Counted from the first letter of the stretch, positions 7,408 to 17,281 are shown. The stretch: DNA of 64,000 nucleotides from Brooklawnia sp032229645 (GCA_963722295.1 CAVRLB010000001.1:434001-498000); one strand, 5' to 3'. Program-made: numbers and translations. Notes: generated from the letters alone by a model not told the origin.

Positions 7408-10081
7408 GAACAGCCTCCACCTGATGGCGGGCCGCCTCGATGGCCTGCGGCGCGGCGTCCGGCTGCGAACCGCCGCCCTGAGCGATGTCGTCCTTTCCGC
7501 CACCCTTGCCACCGAGCTCGACCGCAGCATGCCGGACGATCTCGCCGGCCTTGATGCCCAGGTCTCGTCCCTGGCCGTTGACCGCCACCACGATCGATGG
7601 CTTGGAGCCGCTGCCGATCAGCACGACCACCGCCGCGCGGGCACCGAATTTGTCACGCACCTGACAGGCCAGCGAACGCAGATCACCTGCATCGGCGCCA
7701 TCGACCACCTGAGCGGCGAAGAGGACGCCCTCAATGTCGGCTGCTTTCGCGACGATGCCGGCGACCTGAGCCTGCAACTGAGTCATCCGCAGTTCGGAGA
7801 TGGTCTTCTGCGCCGACTTCAGTTCGGCAACCATGGCCTGAACGCGATCGCCCAACTGATCGGGTTGCACGCGCAAGGTATTGCTGAGCTCGTTGACCAG
7901 TGCGCGCTCGGCCGCCATGTGAGCGAAGGCATCGGTACTCACCAGCGCTTCGACTCGGCGGGCACCCGAACCGACCGACTGTTCACCGAGCAGGCTCAGC
8001 AGCCCGATCTGGCTCGAATGCTGCACATGGGTACCACCGCACAGCTCACGGCTCCACGGACCGCCCATCTCGACCATCCGGACGATCGGCGGATACTTCT
8101 CGCCGAACATCGCCATCGCGCCGAGTGCCTTGGCGTCCTCCAGCTTCATCTGGGTGGCGGTGACCTCAAGGTCATCTCGGATCGCCACATTGCAGCGCTC
8201 TTCGATTTCGGCCCGCAGCTCGGGGCTCAGCCCCTTCGTGGACGAATAGTCGAAGCGCAGATAGCCCGGCTTGTTGAACGAGCCGGCCTGGGTGGCACCC
8301 GAACCGATCAGTTCGCGCAAGGCCGCATGCAAGACGTGCGTCGCAGAGTGCGCCTGGCAGGCGCCGCGGCGGTTGAAACCGTCCACTAGCGCGGTGACGG
8401 CATCACCGATGGCGAGCTCATTGGGCACCTCGACCTTGTGGACGATCAGCCCCGGCACCGGACGCTGGACGTCGAGCACCTTGAGGTCGCCCGCAGGAGT
8501 ACGCAAGATGCCCCGGTCGGAATCCTGACCGCCGGACTCCGCGTAGAACGGAGTCTCGCGGAGTACGACCTCCACGATGCTGCCGGCCGGCACGGATGTG
8601 ACGGATTCGCCGTCCGCGATCAGGCCGCGCACCTTCGTGTCGACACTCAGATCGGTGTAGCCGAGGAACGGGGTCTCCCCCTCGGCGCGCAGCACCTGAT
8701 AGGCCTCGGTTTGCACCGCGCTGCCCTTCTTGGCGCGGGCGTCGGCCTTGGCGCGCTGGCGCTGCTCATTCATCAGAGTGCGGAATGCGTCCTGATCGAC
8801 GCTCAGGCCCTGCTCTGCAGCCATCTCCAAGGTCAGGTCGATCGGGAAGCCATACGTATCGTGCAACTGGAACGCTTTGTCGCCTGCGAGTACCTGGCCG
8901 CCGGACGAACGCACCTGCTGGGCTGCCAGGTCGAACAGCGCCGTGCCCGAGTTCAGAGTGTGGCCGAACGACTCTTCCTCCGCTGAAGCGATCTCCCGAA
9001 TGCGCTCCCACTGGTCGTCGATGTCGGGATAGGAGGTGTGCATCACATTGCGACTCACGTCGAGCAGGTCGACGACCGACGGCGCGGCATAGCCGAGCAA
9101 CCGCATCGAACGGATCGAGCGGCGCATCAGGCGGCGCAGCACGTAGCCGCGCGCCTCGTTGCCGGGCGCCACTCCGTCGGTCATCAGCATCAGCGAACTG
9201 CGCACATGGTCGCCGATGACGCGCAGCCGAACGTCATTGACGTGATCGGTGCCGTACTTCTTGCCCGACAGCTCGGACGCCCGGGCGATCACCGGGAAGA
9301 CCTCGTCGGTCTCGTACATGTTGTCCACGCCCTGCATCAGAAGCGCGATGCGCTCCAGGCCGGCGCCGGTATCGATGTTCTTTCCGGGCAGCGGGCCGGC
9401 GATGTCGAAGTCGTCCTTGGCTCGAACCACCGAGAGATCCTCCTGCTGGAAGACCAGGTTCCAGATCTCCAGGTAACGGTCCTCATCGGCGTTCGGACCG
9501 CCTTCGGGACCAAACTCGGGACCACGATCGATGTAGATCTCCGAGCAGGGACCGCCAGGGCCGGGAATGCCCATGTTCCAGTAGTTGTCCTTGAGGCCAC
9601 GCGACTGAATGCGCTCGTCCGGAACACCGACGGCCTTCCAGTAGTTCTTCGCCTCAATGTCACCCTCGGGATACTCGGGGTGCAGGCCGGCGCCGAGCAC
9701 GGTGACCCAGATCTTGTCCGGCTCGAAGCCGAAGCAGCCGTCCTCGACGGAACCGGTGACCAGCTCCCAGGCCCACTCGATCGCCTCGCGCTTGAAATAG
9801 TCGCCGAAGCTGAAGTTGCCCAGCATCTGGAAGAAGGTGCCGTGCCGGGTGGTCTTGCCCACGTCCTCGATGTCGAGTGTGCGCACGCATTTCTGTAGGC
9901 TGACGGCCCGCTTGTAAGGCGAGGGCTCCGCACCGATGAAATACGCCTTGAACGGCACCATTCCTGCATTTACAAAAAGCAGGGTGGGATCGTTGTACAG
10001 CAAAGAAGCACTGGGCACGATCGTGTGACCACGAGCGGCGAAGAAATCCACGTAACGACGTCCGATCTCAGCTGCCTTCAT
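7397..10081 (-). CDS. alaS: Alanyl-tRNA synthetase
   Basis: This class II synthetase charges tRNA-Ala in the cytoplasm. The 894-residue product is full length. It starts MKAAEIGRRYVDFFAARGH and has the catalytic motifs LFVNAGMVPFK and RHGTFFQMLGNFSFGDYFK. The editing domain zinc ligands are in ACQAHSATHVLHAAL and ELCGGTHVQHSSQIG. The C-terminal DHHA1-type domain ends with a glycine-rich GGKGGGKDDIAQGGG segment, as is usual. It is followed by ruvX and mltG, a conserved bacterial order. Confidence 0.98.
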   Translation of the reverse strand: MKAAEIGRRYVDFFAARGHTIVPSASLLYNDPTLLFVNAGMVPFKAYFIGAEPSPYKRAVSLQKCVRTLDIEDVGKTTRHGTFFQMLGNFSFGDYFKREAIEWAWELVTGSVEDGCFGFEPDKIWVTVLGAGLHPEYPEGDIEAKNYWKAVGVPDERIQSRGLKDNYWNMGIPGPGGPCSEIYIDRGPEFGPEGGPNADEDRYLEIWNLVFQQEDLSVVRAKDDFDIAGPLPGKNIDTGAGLERIALLMQGVDNMYETDEVFPVIARASELSGKKYGTDHVNDVRLRVIGDHVRSSLMLMTDGVAPGNEARGYVLRRLMRRSIRSMRLLGYAAPSVVDLLDVSRNVMHTSYPDIDDQWERIREIASAEEESFGHTLNSGTALFDLAAQQVRSSGGQVLAGDKAFQLHDTYGFPIDLTLEMAAEQGLSVDQDAFRTLMNEQRQRAKADARAKKGSAVQTEAYQVLRAEGETPFLGYTDLSVDTKVRGLIADGESVTSVPAGSIVEVVLRETPFYAESGGQDSDRGILRTPAGDLKVLDVQRPVPGLIVHKVEVPNELAIGDAVTALVDGFNRRGACQAHSATHVLHAALRELIGSGATQAGSFNKPGYLRFDYSSTKGLSPELRAEIEERCNVAIRDDLEVTATQMKLEDAKALGAMAMFGEKYPPIVRMVEMGGPWSRELCGGTHVQHSSQIGLLSLLGEQSVGSGARRVEALVSTDAFAHMAAERALVNELSNTLRVQPDQLGDRVQAMVAELKSAQKTISELRMTQLQAQVAGIVAKAADIEGVLFAAQVVDGADAGDLRSLACQVRDKFGARAAVVVLIGSGSKPSIVVAVNGQGRDLGIKAGEIVRHAAVELGGKGGGKDDIAQGGGSQPDAAPQAIEAARHQVEAVLGR

Positions 10082-10176
10082 CCCTCATCCTTACTCGCGA
10101 TTTCTCTGCTGGCGTACCTACTGCCAGACCAGCACCTAAGCCTAGCGCGCAGCACTTGACCGCGTAGATTCGGAAC

Positions 10177-11205
10177 ATGACTGTGCCGCCCGCGAACCTG
10201 GACAGATCTGCCGGTGCTGCCTCGAAGCACCCCCCGATGAGCATCTCAGGCTGGACATACACCTTCGTTTCCACCCTTCAGCGTTTCTCCCGCAATAAGG
10301 GCAACGACATGGCCGCCACCCTCACCTATTACACCGTGCTGGCCGTCTTCCCGGCCCTGTTGGCACTGGTCTCGCTGCTCAGGCTGAGCGGGATCGAGGA
10401 CCTGGTGATCCCCTGGTTGACAGAACTGCTCGGCTCAGTGTCCACAGATCAGGCGTTCAATCAGACCGTCGTCGGCATCGTCCAAGGCTTCTTCTCGAGG
10501 TCCGGTGCAACATTCGGCCTGGCGGCCGGTGTTCTGACCGCCGCGTGGGCCGCCAGCGGGTATGTCGCCGCCTTCAGCCGTGCGATGAACCGCATCTACG
10601 GAGTCGTTGAGGGACGCAATCCCATCAAACTCAAGGCCTCCCAGTTCGGCATCACCATAGTGCTGCTGGTCGGTATGGCCCTGCTGCTGCTGGCCATGGT
10701 GCTGAGCGGCCGGGTCGCCGACTGGCTGACCGGCAACTCCCAGTATCTCGGCGGCGTCGTCCAGGTCTGGCAGTGGCTGCGTTGGCCACTGATCATCGTC
10801 TTGGTGATCGGCTTGATCAGTGTTCTCTACTACGTCTGCCCGAATGTACGATTCCCGCGGTTCCGCCCGCTCAGCTACGGGGCGATCGTGGCGACGCTCA
10901 CGGCGCTGATCGCGGTGGCCGGGTTCAGCTTCTACGCGAGCAACTTCGGCAGCTACGACGTCACCTACGGTGCACTGGCCGGCGCCATCATCGCCTTGTG
11001 GCTGGTCTGGCTGATCAACCTCGCGCTTATCATCGGCGCGCATCTGGATCTGGAGGTGCTGCGTAGCAGGCAACTGATGCAGGGCCTTCCCGCCGAGCGA
11101 GAACCGATGCTGCGCCTGAAGAACTCCGCCGGCGTCTCGAAGAAGACCCGGCAGCAGAACAAGATCGCCGCCAAGGGCAACCGGCTACGCCTCGGGGGCC
11201 AGTAA
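10177..11205 (+). CDS. YihY/BrkB-family inner-membrane protein
   Basis: The 342-residue protein has about six hydrophobic helices between residues 45 and 300 and a basic, lysine/arginine-rich C-terminal tail (KKTRQQNKIAAKGNRLRLGGQ). The opening NKGNDMAATLTYYTVLAVFPALLAL and the central SGYVAAFSRAMNRIYGVVEGR are signatures of the YihY/virulence factor BrkB family (UPF0761), whose function is unsettled; the historical name RNase BN is wrong. It is the only plus-strand gene in the first 15 kb, divergent from alaS and convergent with rarA, overlapping rarA by 21 bp at the 3' ends. The ATG at 10237 is an alternative start. Confidence 0.9.
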   Translation: MTVPPANLDRSAGAASKHPPMSISGWTYTFVSTLQRFSRNKGNDMAATLTYYTVLAVFPALLALVSLLRLSGIEDLVIPWLTELLGSVSTDQAFNQTVVGIVQGFFSRSGATFGLAAGVLTAAWAASGYVAAFSRAMNRIYGVVEGRNPIKLKASQFGITIVLLVGMALLLLAMVLSGRVADWLTGNSQYLGGVVQVWQWLRWPLIIVLVIGLISVLYYVCPNVRFPRFRPLSYGAIVATLTALIAVAGFSFYASNFGSYDVTYGALAGAIIALWLVWLINLALIIGAHLDLEVLRSRQLMQGLPAEREPMLRLKNSAGVSKKTRQQNKIAAKGNRLRLGGQ

Positions 11206-12543
11206 TTCGCGGATCGTGTCCAGCCGCTCGGCGATCTGAGCCTCGTTGCCGTGCGAGGTCGGCTGGTAGTACCGCCTGCCGACCAGTTCGTCCGGGAGAT
11301 ACTGTTGCGCGGCAACGCCGTGCGGATAGTCGTGGGCGTAGCGGTATCCCACGCCGTGGCCGTAGTCACCCGCGGACGAATAGTGCGCGTCGCGCAAATG
11401 AGGGGGAACGTTGCCGATCCGCCCCGCCTCCACGTCGGCGATCGCCGCACCGATCGCCATCACGACGGCGTTTGATTTCGGCGCGGCTGCCGCGGCAATC
11501 GTGGCATGCGCCAGATTGATCCGTGCCTCGGGCATGCCGATCAACTGAACCGCCTGGGCTGCTGCGACGCAAGTCTGCAAGACCGTTGGGGCAGCCATCC
11601 CGATGTCCTCGCTGGCCAGCACGATCAGGCGGCGCGCGATGAACCGGGGGTCCTCCCCCGCCTGGATCATCCGCGCCAGCCAGTGCAACGCGGCGTCCAC
11701 ATCGGATCCGCGTACGGACTTGATGAAGGCGCTGATCACGTCATAGTGCTGGTCGCCGTCGGCGTCGTAGCGAACCGCCGCCCGGTCGACCGACTGCTCG
11801 ACGATTTCAAGATCGATCGCCGCGGTAGCTCTGGCATCGGCGCTGCGGGCAGCCTCTTCCAGATAGGTGAGGACGCGCCTGGCATCGCCACCGGCCATCG
11901 ACAGCATCGCCGTCCGCGCCTGCTGATCGAGCCGATACTTGCCTTCGAGGCCCCGCGGGTCGCTCAGCGCGCGATCCACAAGGATGTTCAGGTCGTCATC
12001 GGTCAGCGGACGTAGTGTCAGAATCAGCGAGCGCGAGAGCAACGGCGAGATGACGCTGAAACTCGGGTTCTCCGTGGTGGCGGCGATCAGCGTCACGAGC
12101 CGGTTCTCCACCGCCGGCAAGAGAACATCCTGCTGAGCCTTGTTGAAGCGATGCACCTCGTCCACGAAGAGCACCGTCGAGACCCCGCGGGCGAGCTCTT
12201 TCTTGGCGGTCTCCAGTTGCGCTCGAACCTCCTTGACTCCGGAGGTGACCGCGGAGATCTCGACGAAGCGTCGTCCGGTCTGATGAGAAACCACCGCCGC
12301 GATGGTCGTCTTACCCACTCCGGGCGGCCCCCACAAGAAGACCGACATGGCGCCGGTTCCCTCGGCCAGGCGCCGCAATGGTGAGCCGGGCGCCAGCAGA
12401 TGCTGCTGCCCGACGATCTCGTCGATGCCGCGCGGACGCAGTCGCACCGCCAGCGGCAGATTGGCATGATCGGCCTGGCTCAATGACCCGCCCGCGCTCG
12501 GCCGCGTGTCCGGGGTGATGTTGCCGAAGAGATCCTCGCTCAC
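11185..12543 (-). CDS. rarA: Replication-associated recombination protein A (RarA/MgsA-type AAA ATPase)
   Basis: RarA acts at stalled replication forks. The 452-residue protein starts at a GTG (MSEDLFGN). It has the AAA ATPase core with Walker A GPPGVGKTT, Walker B VLFVDEVHRF, sensor 1 ATTENPSFSVI and an arginine-finger region LLSRSLIL. The C-terminal MgsA tetramerisation region (DVDAALHWLARMIQAGEDPRFIARRL, ASEDIGMA) and the helix KSNAVV are also present. It lies between aspS/phosphatase and alaS, a common actinobacterial position. Confidence 0.96.
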   Translation of the reverse strand: MSEDLFGNITPDTRPSAGGSLSQADHANLPLAVRLRPRGIDEIVGQQHLLAPGSPLRRLAEGTGAMSVFLWGPPGVGKTTIAAVVSHQTGRRFVEISAVTSGVKEVRAQLETAKKELARGVSTVLFVDEVHRFNKAQQDVLLPAVENRLVTLIAATTENPSFSVISPLLSRSLILTLRPLTDDDLNILVDRALSDPRGLEGKYRLDQQARTAMLSMAGGDARRVLTYLEEAARSADARATAAIDLEIVEQSVDRAAVRYDADGDQHYDVISAFIKSVRGSDVDAALHWLARMIQAGEDPRFIARRLIVLASEDIGMAAPTVLQTCVAAAQAVQLIGMPEARINLAHATIAAAAAPKSNAVVMAIGAAIADVEAGRIGNVPPHLRDAHYSSAGDYGHGVGYRYAHDYPHGVAAQQYLPDELVGRRYYQPTSHGNEAQIAERLDTIRELLAPEA

Positions 12544-12582
12544 CCGAGTGACGCTACTCCATCGCGCGGCCCCGCCCTGTGA

Positions 12583-13362
12583 TCAGCCGAACAGCTTGGC
12601 CTCGAGCGCGGACTGATCGGCTCGCGTCCAGCCGCTGGCCTCCAGCCACCCGCCGACGGAACCATAGTCGCGGGTGACCCGGCTGAGGACCAAGCCCATC
12701 AACTCGGGCGGAGTGGACTGGGATTGCACGTCGGAGTCGTGCTCGCCCGACCCGGCGCTCGCACCGAAACCGAGCTTGGCGAGAATCGCCTCGATCCGCT
12801 CGGTGCTCGCCGCGTAATCGGCCAGCACCTGGGCCCTCGGCACACCAACCGCCGAGAGGAGGACGGCGCTGACCGTGCCGGTGCGATCCTTGCCCGCGGC
12901 GCAGTTGATGATGGTCGCCCCCCGAGCGGCCGCAACGGCGCGCAACGCAGCAACGATGTTGTCCGGCCGCGTCCTGAAGTAGCCGAGGTAGTGGCCGGCG
13001 ACGATGTGCACGGTATCGGGGGGATCACCGTCCTCGAGCACGGCCAACTCACCGAACCAGGCGGGCATCGGGTCATTGGGATCATCGTCTGGATAGAGGC
13101 TCAGCCGATGCACGTCTACGCGGCCGTCGAACGGAAAGCGCGTTGCCCGGGCCCGCTCGCTGTTGGTGCGCAGATCGACCACGTCGCTGAGGCCGAGATC
13201 GTCGAGCAGCCAATCGATGGAGGTCTGCGGCAGATTATCGAGATTGTCGGAACGCAGCACCACGCCATCACGGATCATGCGTCCCTCGGCGGTGGTCATG
13301 CCACCGAAATCCCGGATGTTGACCAAGCCGTCGACCCTGACCCAGTTTGGTTGATACGCCAT
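12583..13362 (-). CDS. Tyrosine/dual-specificity protein phosphatase (IphP/PtpB-like)
   Basis: The 259-residue protein begins with the family opening NIRDFGGM and carries a phosphatase P-loop CAAGKDRTG, i.e. Cys-X5-Arg with a following Thr. It also has VLRSDNLDNLP and VVDLRTNSERA, features of the IphP / mycobacterial PtpB group of tyrosine and lipid phosphatases. The substrate cannot be told from sequence. No signal peptide is visible, so it is probably cytoplasmic or released without one. It sits 185 bp downstream of aspS; that gap shows no other gene. Confidence 0.87.
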   Translation of the reverse strand: MAYQPNWVRVDGLVNIRDFGGMTTAEGRMIRDGVVLRSDNLDNLPQTSIDWLLDDLGLSDVVDLRTNSERARATRFPFDGRVDVHRLSLYPDDDPNDPMPAWFGELAVLEDGDPPDTVHIVAGHYLGYFRTRPDNIVAALRAVAAARGATIINCAAGKDRTGTVSAVLLSAVGVPRAQVLADYAASTERIEAILAKLGFGASAGSGEHDSDVQSQSTPPELMGLVLSRVTRDYGSVGGWLEASGWTRADQSALEAKLFG

Positions 13363-13547
13363 GTCTTCGAACCTACCAATGTCTCAGCAACCCGCCCGCC
13401 CCTGGCTGTCAGGCGGTTGGAATTGCCGGTGCCCGCGGACTGGCGAAGCGGCTCTGGTTGGCGGGCAAGCGAGCCTATTCTTTGGGCGAGCGTCGACAAC
13501 CAGAGTCACTTCGCGCCCAACTGACCGGGCGCGGCTCAGTCTGAGCA

Positions 13548-15320
13548 TCAGGCCTTCGGCTTGAAGTCGACGCCGGCCTCCTTGCGCTGCTGCGCAGTGA
13601 TCGGCGCGGGCGCATCGGTGAGCGGGTCGTAGCCCCCACCCGACTTCGGGAAGGCGATGACATCGCGGATGGAGTCGAAGCCGCCGAGCAGCATGACCAG
13701 CCGGTCGAGGCCGTAGGCGACACCGCCGTGCGGCGGCGCCCCGAACTGGAAGGCGTCCAGCAAGAATCCGAACTTCTCCTGAGCCTCCTCCTCGCTCAGC
13801 CCCATCACCTTGAAGACTCGCTCCTGGATGTCGCGGCGGTGAATACGGATCGAACCGCCGCCGACCTCGACGCCGTTGCAGACGAAGTCGTAGCCGTAGG
13901 ACAACGCCGAACCCGGATCGGTATCGAAGCTGTCCATCGACTCCGGCTTCGGAGAAGTGAACGCATGGTGCACAGCGGTCCAGCGTCCGTGACCCACCGC
14001 GATATCACCTTCGGCGGTCGCCGATGCAGCGGACTTGAACAGTGGCGCGTCGACAACCCAGCAGAACGCCCAGGCATCCGGGTCGATCAGATCGCAACGG
14101 CGACCGATCTCGATGCGCGCCGCACCGAGCAACTCCTGAGAGGTTTGCCGCTGGCCGGCAGCGAAGAAGATGGCATCGCCCGGTTTGGCGTCTGCGGCCG
14201 GGATGATAGCGGCCTTCTCTGCGTCCGAGAGGTTCTTGGCGACCGGACCGGCCAGTTCACCGGCCTCGTTGATCGTGATGTAGGCCAGACCGCGAGCACC
14301 ACGCTGCTTGGCCCACTCCTGCCAGGCATCGAATTGGCGGCGCGGCAGCGAAGCCCCCCCGGGCATCACGACGCTGCCCACGTACGGAGCCTGGAAGACC
14401 CGGAACGAGGTCTCCGCGAAGACCGGCGTGACCTCGTGGATCACCAGGTCGAACCGCAGATCGGGCTTGTCCGAGCCGAAGTTGTCCATCGCCTCGTGCC
14501 AGCTGAGGCGCTGCATCGGACGCGGCAGTTCGACGTCTATGAGCTTCCAGACCTGCGACATGACCTCTTCGGACATCGCGATGACATCGTCTTGATCAAC
14601 GAAGCTCATCTCGATATCGAGCTGGGTGAACTCCGGCTGCCGATCGGCCCGGAAGTCCTCGTCCCGGTAGCAGCGGGCGATCTGGTAGTAGTGCTCCATA
14701 CCAGCGACCATCAGCAGCTGCTTGAACAGCTGGGGGCTCTGCGGCAGCGCATACCACGAACCCGGACGCAGTCTCGCCGGCACCACGAAGTCCCGGGCGC
14801 CTTCGGGAGTCGATCGGGTCAGGGTCGGGGTCTCAATATCCACGAATCCGAGCGAGTCAAGGGCCTGGCGGATCGTGTGAGTGACAGTCGAGCGCAATCG
14901 GATGGCCTCGGCCTGACGCGGGCGGCGCAGATCAAGGTAGCGGTACTTGAGCCGCGCGTCCTCGCCGACATTGACACGCTCGTCGATCGGGAACGGCAAC
15001 GGTGCGGACGGGTTGAGTACCTCAAGCCCGCTGACCACGACCTCGACCTCGCCGGTGGCCATGGCCGGGTTCACGGTATCGGCCGAGCGGGCCTCGACCA
15101 CGCCCGTAACCGCAATGCAGAACTCGTTGCGCAACCGGTGGGCACCGAGCTGGTCCACTAGCTCTTCGCGAATCACGCACTGCACGATGCCCGACGCATC
15201 GCGGAGATCAATGAAGACCACACCGCCGTGATCGCGGCGGGCGTCAACCCACCCGGCCAGCTTGACAGTCGTGCCGATGGCGGATCGCAGCAGCGTACCT
15301 GCCTGGTGGGTGCGGATCAC
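13548..15320 (-). CDS. aspS: Aspartyl-tRNA synthetase (Asp or Asp/Asn type)
   Basis: This class IIb synthetase charges tRNA-Asp, and possibly tRNA-Asn if the cell uses the transamidation route, which the window cannot decide. I start it at the GTG at 15320 (VIRTHQAGTLL), preceded by GAGGAAG; upstream codons in frame lack family character. This gives 590 residues. The N-terminal OB anticodon domain (VKLAGWVDARRDHGGVVFIDLRD) leads into the catalytic motifs FVDIETPTL, LPQSPQLFKQLLMVAGMEHYYQIARCYRDEDFRADRQPEFTQ and the motif 3 region GVAYGLDRLVMLLGG. The bacterial GAD insertion domain is present in the middle. Confidence 0.97.
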   Translation of the reverse strand: MIRTHQAGTLLRSAIGTTVKLAGWVDARRDHGGVVFIDLRDASGIVQCVIREELVDQLGAHRLRNEFCIAVTGVVEARSADTVNPAMATGEVEVVVSGLEVLNPSAPLPFPIDERVNVGEDARLKYRYLDLRRPRQAEAIRLRSTVTHTIRQALDSLGFVDIETPTLTRSTPEGARDFVVPARLRPGSWYALPQSPQLFKQLLMVAGMEHYYQIARCYRDEDFRADRQPEFTQLDIEMSFVDQDDVIAMSEEVMSQVWKLIDVELPRPMQRLSWHEAMDNFGSDKPDLRFDLVIHEVTPVFAETSFRVFQAPYVGSVVMPGGASLPRRQFDAWQEWAKQRGARGLAYITINEAGELAGPVAKNLSDAEKAAIIPAADAKPGDAIFFAAGQRQTSQELLGAARIEIGRRCDLIDPDAWAFCWVVDAPLFKSAASATAEGDIAVGHGRWTAVHHAFTSPKPESMDSFDTDPGSALSYGYDFVCNGVEVGGGSIRIHRRDIQERVFKVMGLSEEEAQEKFGFLLDAFQFGAPPHGGVAYGLDRLVMLLGGFDSIRDVIAFPKSGGGYDPLTDAPAPITAQQRKEAGVDFKPKA

Positions 15321-15535
15321 TAATATCTTCCTCTCGCATGTGGCCCGTGAAAACGGCGACCGAACCCGCATAGTCTAGCCCGCGCGGACCACGGATCGTC
15401 CGAGAGTTGCACCGAGGGCTCCCAAGAGACCCGTCGAGGGCGTATCGTCGGCTGTGAAGCATCTATGAGCCCCACCCGTAGAACGACCTGCGCCGATGTC
15501 CAGGAGGCTATTTCTCCAGTCACCACCTCAATCAA

Positions 15536-15552
15536 CTAAGGTTTCCCTTAGT
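15536..15552. promoter_or_regulatory. Palindrome in front of the Hsp70-like gene, possible operator
   Basis: ACTAAG-TTTCC-CTTAGT is an inverted repeat with 6-bp arms and a 5-bp spacer, ending 38 bp before the chosen start of the Hsp70-like gene. It lies in the 270-bp divergent gap between aspS and this cluster, which shows no gene. Comparable short inverted repeats precede the other two leading genes of the cluster. A role as a binding site for the cluster's LuxR-type protein is inferred, not shown. Confidence 0.4.
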
Positions 15553-15590
15553 CTCATGCATTCATGACCCAGGCGGAGGAGCCCGCAACG

Positions 15591-17279
15591 ATGACGTCGT
15601 TCAATCTCGCCATCACCGTCGGTTCACGCTGTGTGTCCGCGGTCACCGCCCACACCGGCAGCGAAGGTGTGGTTGTCGAGCAGGTTGGGCTCGGCGCGGC
15701 AGGTACTGCGCCGTCGATCGCGGTCATGAACTCCTCCGGCGAACTGGTTTTCGGCGATGCTGCCGAGCACTGCAGCGCGGCACAACCACAGCGAACGATC
15801 CGTGACCTGCAGCAACGAGTCGGCGATGATGTCCCGTTGATGGTGGGCGGGCGGCTCCTGGACGCCGCTCAGGTCTATGCGCAACTGATCGCCTGGGTCG
15901 TCGAACGCAGCACCGAACAGCTCGGAACCCGACCGTGCGGCGTGACGATCGGACATCCAGCCGACTGGGGCGAGTACCGGTTGGGCCTGATCGCCGTCGC
16001 TCTGGCGCAATCGGGGGTCGACGGATTCGACTTCATGGCGCTGCCGGACGCGGCAATTGCACAGTACGAAGTGTCGTCGCCGCTGAGTCCCGGAGAGCTG
16101 ATCGCCGTCTACGACTTGGGTGGCGATGGGCTCACCTGCACCGTATTGCGCAAGGAGCGCGACGGCGGGCTCACCCAGCTCGGCTCACCGGGAGGCCTGA
16201 GCAGTCTGGGCGGAGCCGATTTCGACGATCTCGTCTTCGGCCATGTGCTGCGGGTTTCCGGTCTGGCGGCGTCCGGTATGGACACCCGAGATCCGCTGGT
16301 ATCTAGTTGCCTGGTGCGGTTGCGAGATGCGTGCACCCTCGCCAAGGAGCAACTCTCGAGCGAGACGGCTGTGACCATTCCGGTGGTGGTGCCGCCACTC
16401 GACAAATCGGTGCGTCTGACTCGGTCCGAGTTCGAGCAGATGATCGAACCGGCGCTCGACCGAAGCATCGATGCCCTGGACGAGACGCTCGAACGGGCCG
16501 GTATCGAGGCCGACCGGCTCCAGGCGATCTGCCTGATCGGAGGCTCCTCGAGGATCCCGCGCATCGCCCAGCGATTGTCCGAGGTGCTCGACCGGCCGAT
16601 CGTCATCGAGGCCGATCCGCGGCTCTCCGCTGCGTGCGGAGCAGCGCGCAGCGGGCTTGGGTTGGCGGAGCAACGCGCCCAAGCGATGGCTTCGTTGCCT
16701 GACGAGCCGGAGGCCGATGGCGAAGCCGACGTCCCGCACGGCGAGCCGTCGCGACGGCCGGTCGGCAGGCCGGGCTGGTGGCGCCGCAAGCGCGGCGGCC
16801 TGATGATCGTCACCGCCGCATTGGTCACCCTGCTGCTTACCGGTTCTTCGGCGGCGATGTCTGGGTCGGCAGACCAGTCCGGTTCAGGACCGTCTTCGTC
16901 GCGTCCCGATTTTTGGCCCGGACAGTCCACACCCGCCGAGGACGAAGCAGCCGATCTGTCGGATCCCGCCGCGTTGAGCCCTGCCGAGGCCGCATCCGCT
17001 ACTGGCACCGCGGGCTCGCCGCCGGACGCGGGAACAAGATCCGGATCAGCCGCTACCGCCGGCGCGAACCTGCCTGAGGACGAGATCGTCGATGAATCCG
17101 ACGAGGATCCGACCACGCGCACCGCCGCGCCCGTCCAGCCTGGGCCGGAAGAACCGGAGCCCGAGGCCCAACAGCCTCCCGTCGACACGCCACCCGCTGA
17201 ATCGCCGACCGAGCCCACCGATCCCGAACCGACCGAGACCGCTCCGTCCATCCTGTCCCCACCCGAATCTGGAATCTGA
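15591..17279 (+). CDS. Membrane-anchored degenerate Hsp70-like protein
   Basis: The product (562 residues from the ATG at 15591, preceded by GGAGGAG; an upstream in-frame ATG at 15564 lacks a ribosome site) has an actin/Hsp70-type ATPase domain at about residues 1-370. The phosphate-2 motif YDLGGDGLTC (174-183) and adenosine motif ICLIGGSSRIP (313-323) are recognisable. The phosphate-1 loop reads LAITVGSRCVS instead of the usual Asp-X-Gly-Thr-Thr, so the nucleophile-side aspartate is missing. No substrate-binding domain follows. Instead come a basic stretch (RRKRGG), one transmembrane helix at about 402-422 and an outside tail of about 140 residues rich in Pro, Glu, Ser and Thr. It leads the plus-strand arm of the dynamin cluster, 2 nt before the regulator gene. 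Confidence 0.82.
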   Translation: MTSFNLAITVGSRCVSAVTAHTGSEGVVVEQVGLGAAGTAPSIAVMNSSGELVFGDAAEHCSAAQPQRTIRDLQQRVGDDVPLMVGGRLLDAAQVYAQLIAWVVERSTEQLGTRPCGVTIGHPADWGEYRLGLIAVALAQSGVDGFDFMALPDAAIAQYEVSSPLSPGELIAVYDLGGDGLTCTVLRKERDGGLTQLGSPGGLSSLGGADFDDLVFGHVLRVSGLAASGMDTRDPLVSSCLVRLRDACTLAKEQLSSETAVTIPVVVPPLDKSVRLTRSEFEQMIEPALDRSIDALDETLERAGIEADRLQAICLIGGSSRIPRIAQRLSEVLDRPIVIEADPRLSAACGAARSGLGLAEQRAQAMASLPDEPEADGEADVPHGEPSRRPVGRPGWWRRKRGGLMIVTAALVTLLLTGSSAAMSGSADQSGSGPSSSRPDFWPGQSTPAEDEAADLSDPAALSPAEAASATGTAGSPPDAGTRSGSAATAGANLPEDEIVDESDEDPTTRTAAPVQPGPEEPEPEAQQPPVDTPPAESPTEPTDPEPTETAPSILSPPESGI

Positions 17280-17281
17280 GC

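Noticed and set aside
10082..10176. Possible leader or T-box-like regulation of alaS
   Set aside because: The gap is under 100 bp and shows no T-box motifs or strong hairpin.
13728..15161. Plus-strand open frame of 477 codons
   Set aside because: Antisense to aspS, no family resemblance, His/Arg/Asp-rich composition typical of a shadow frame.
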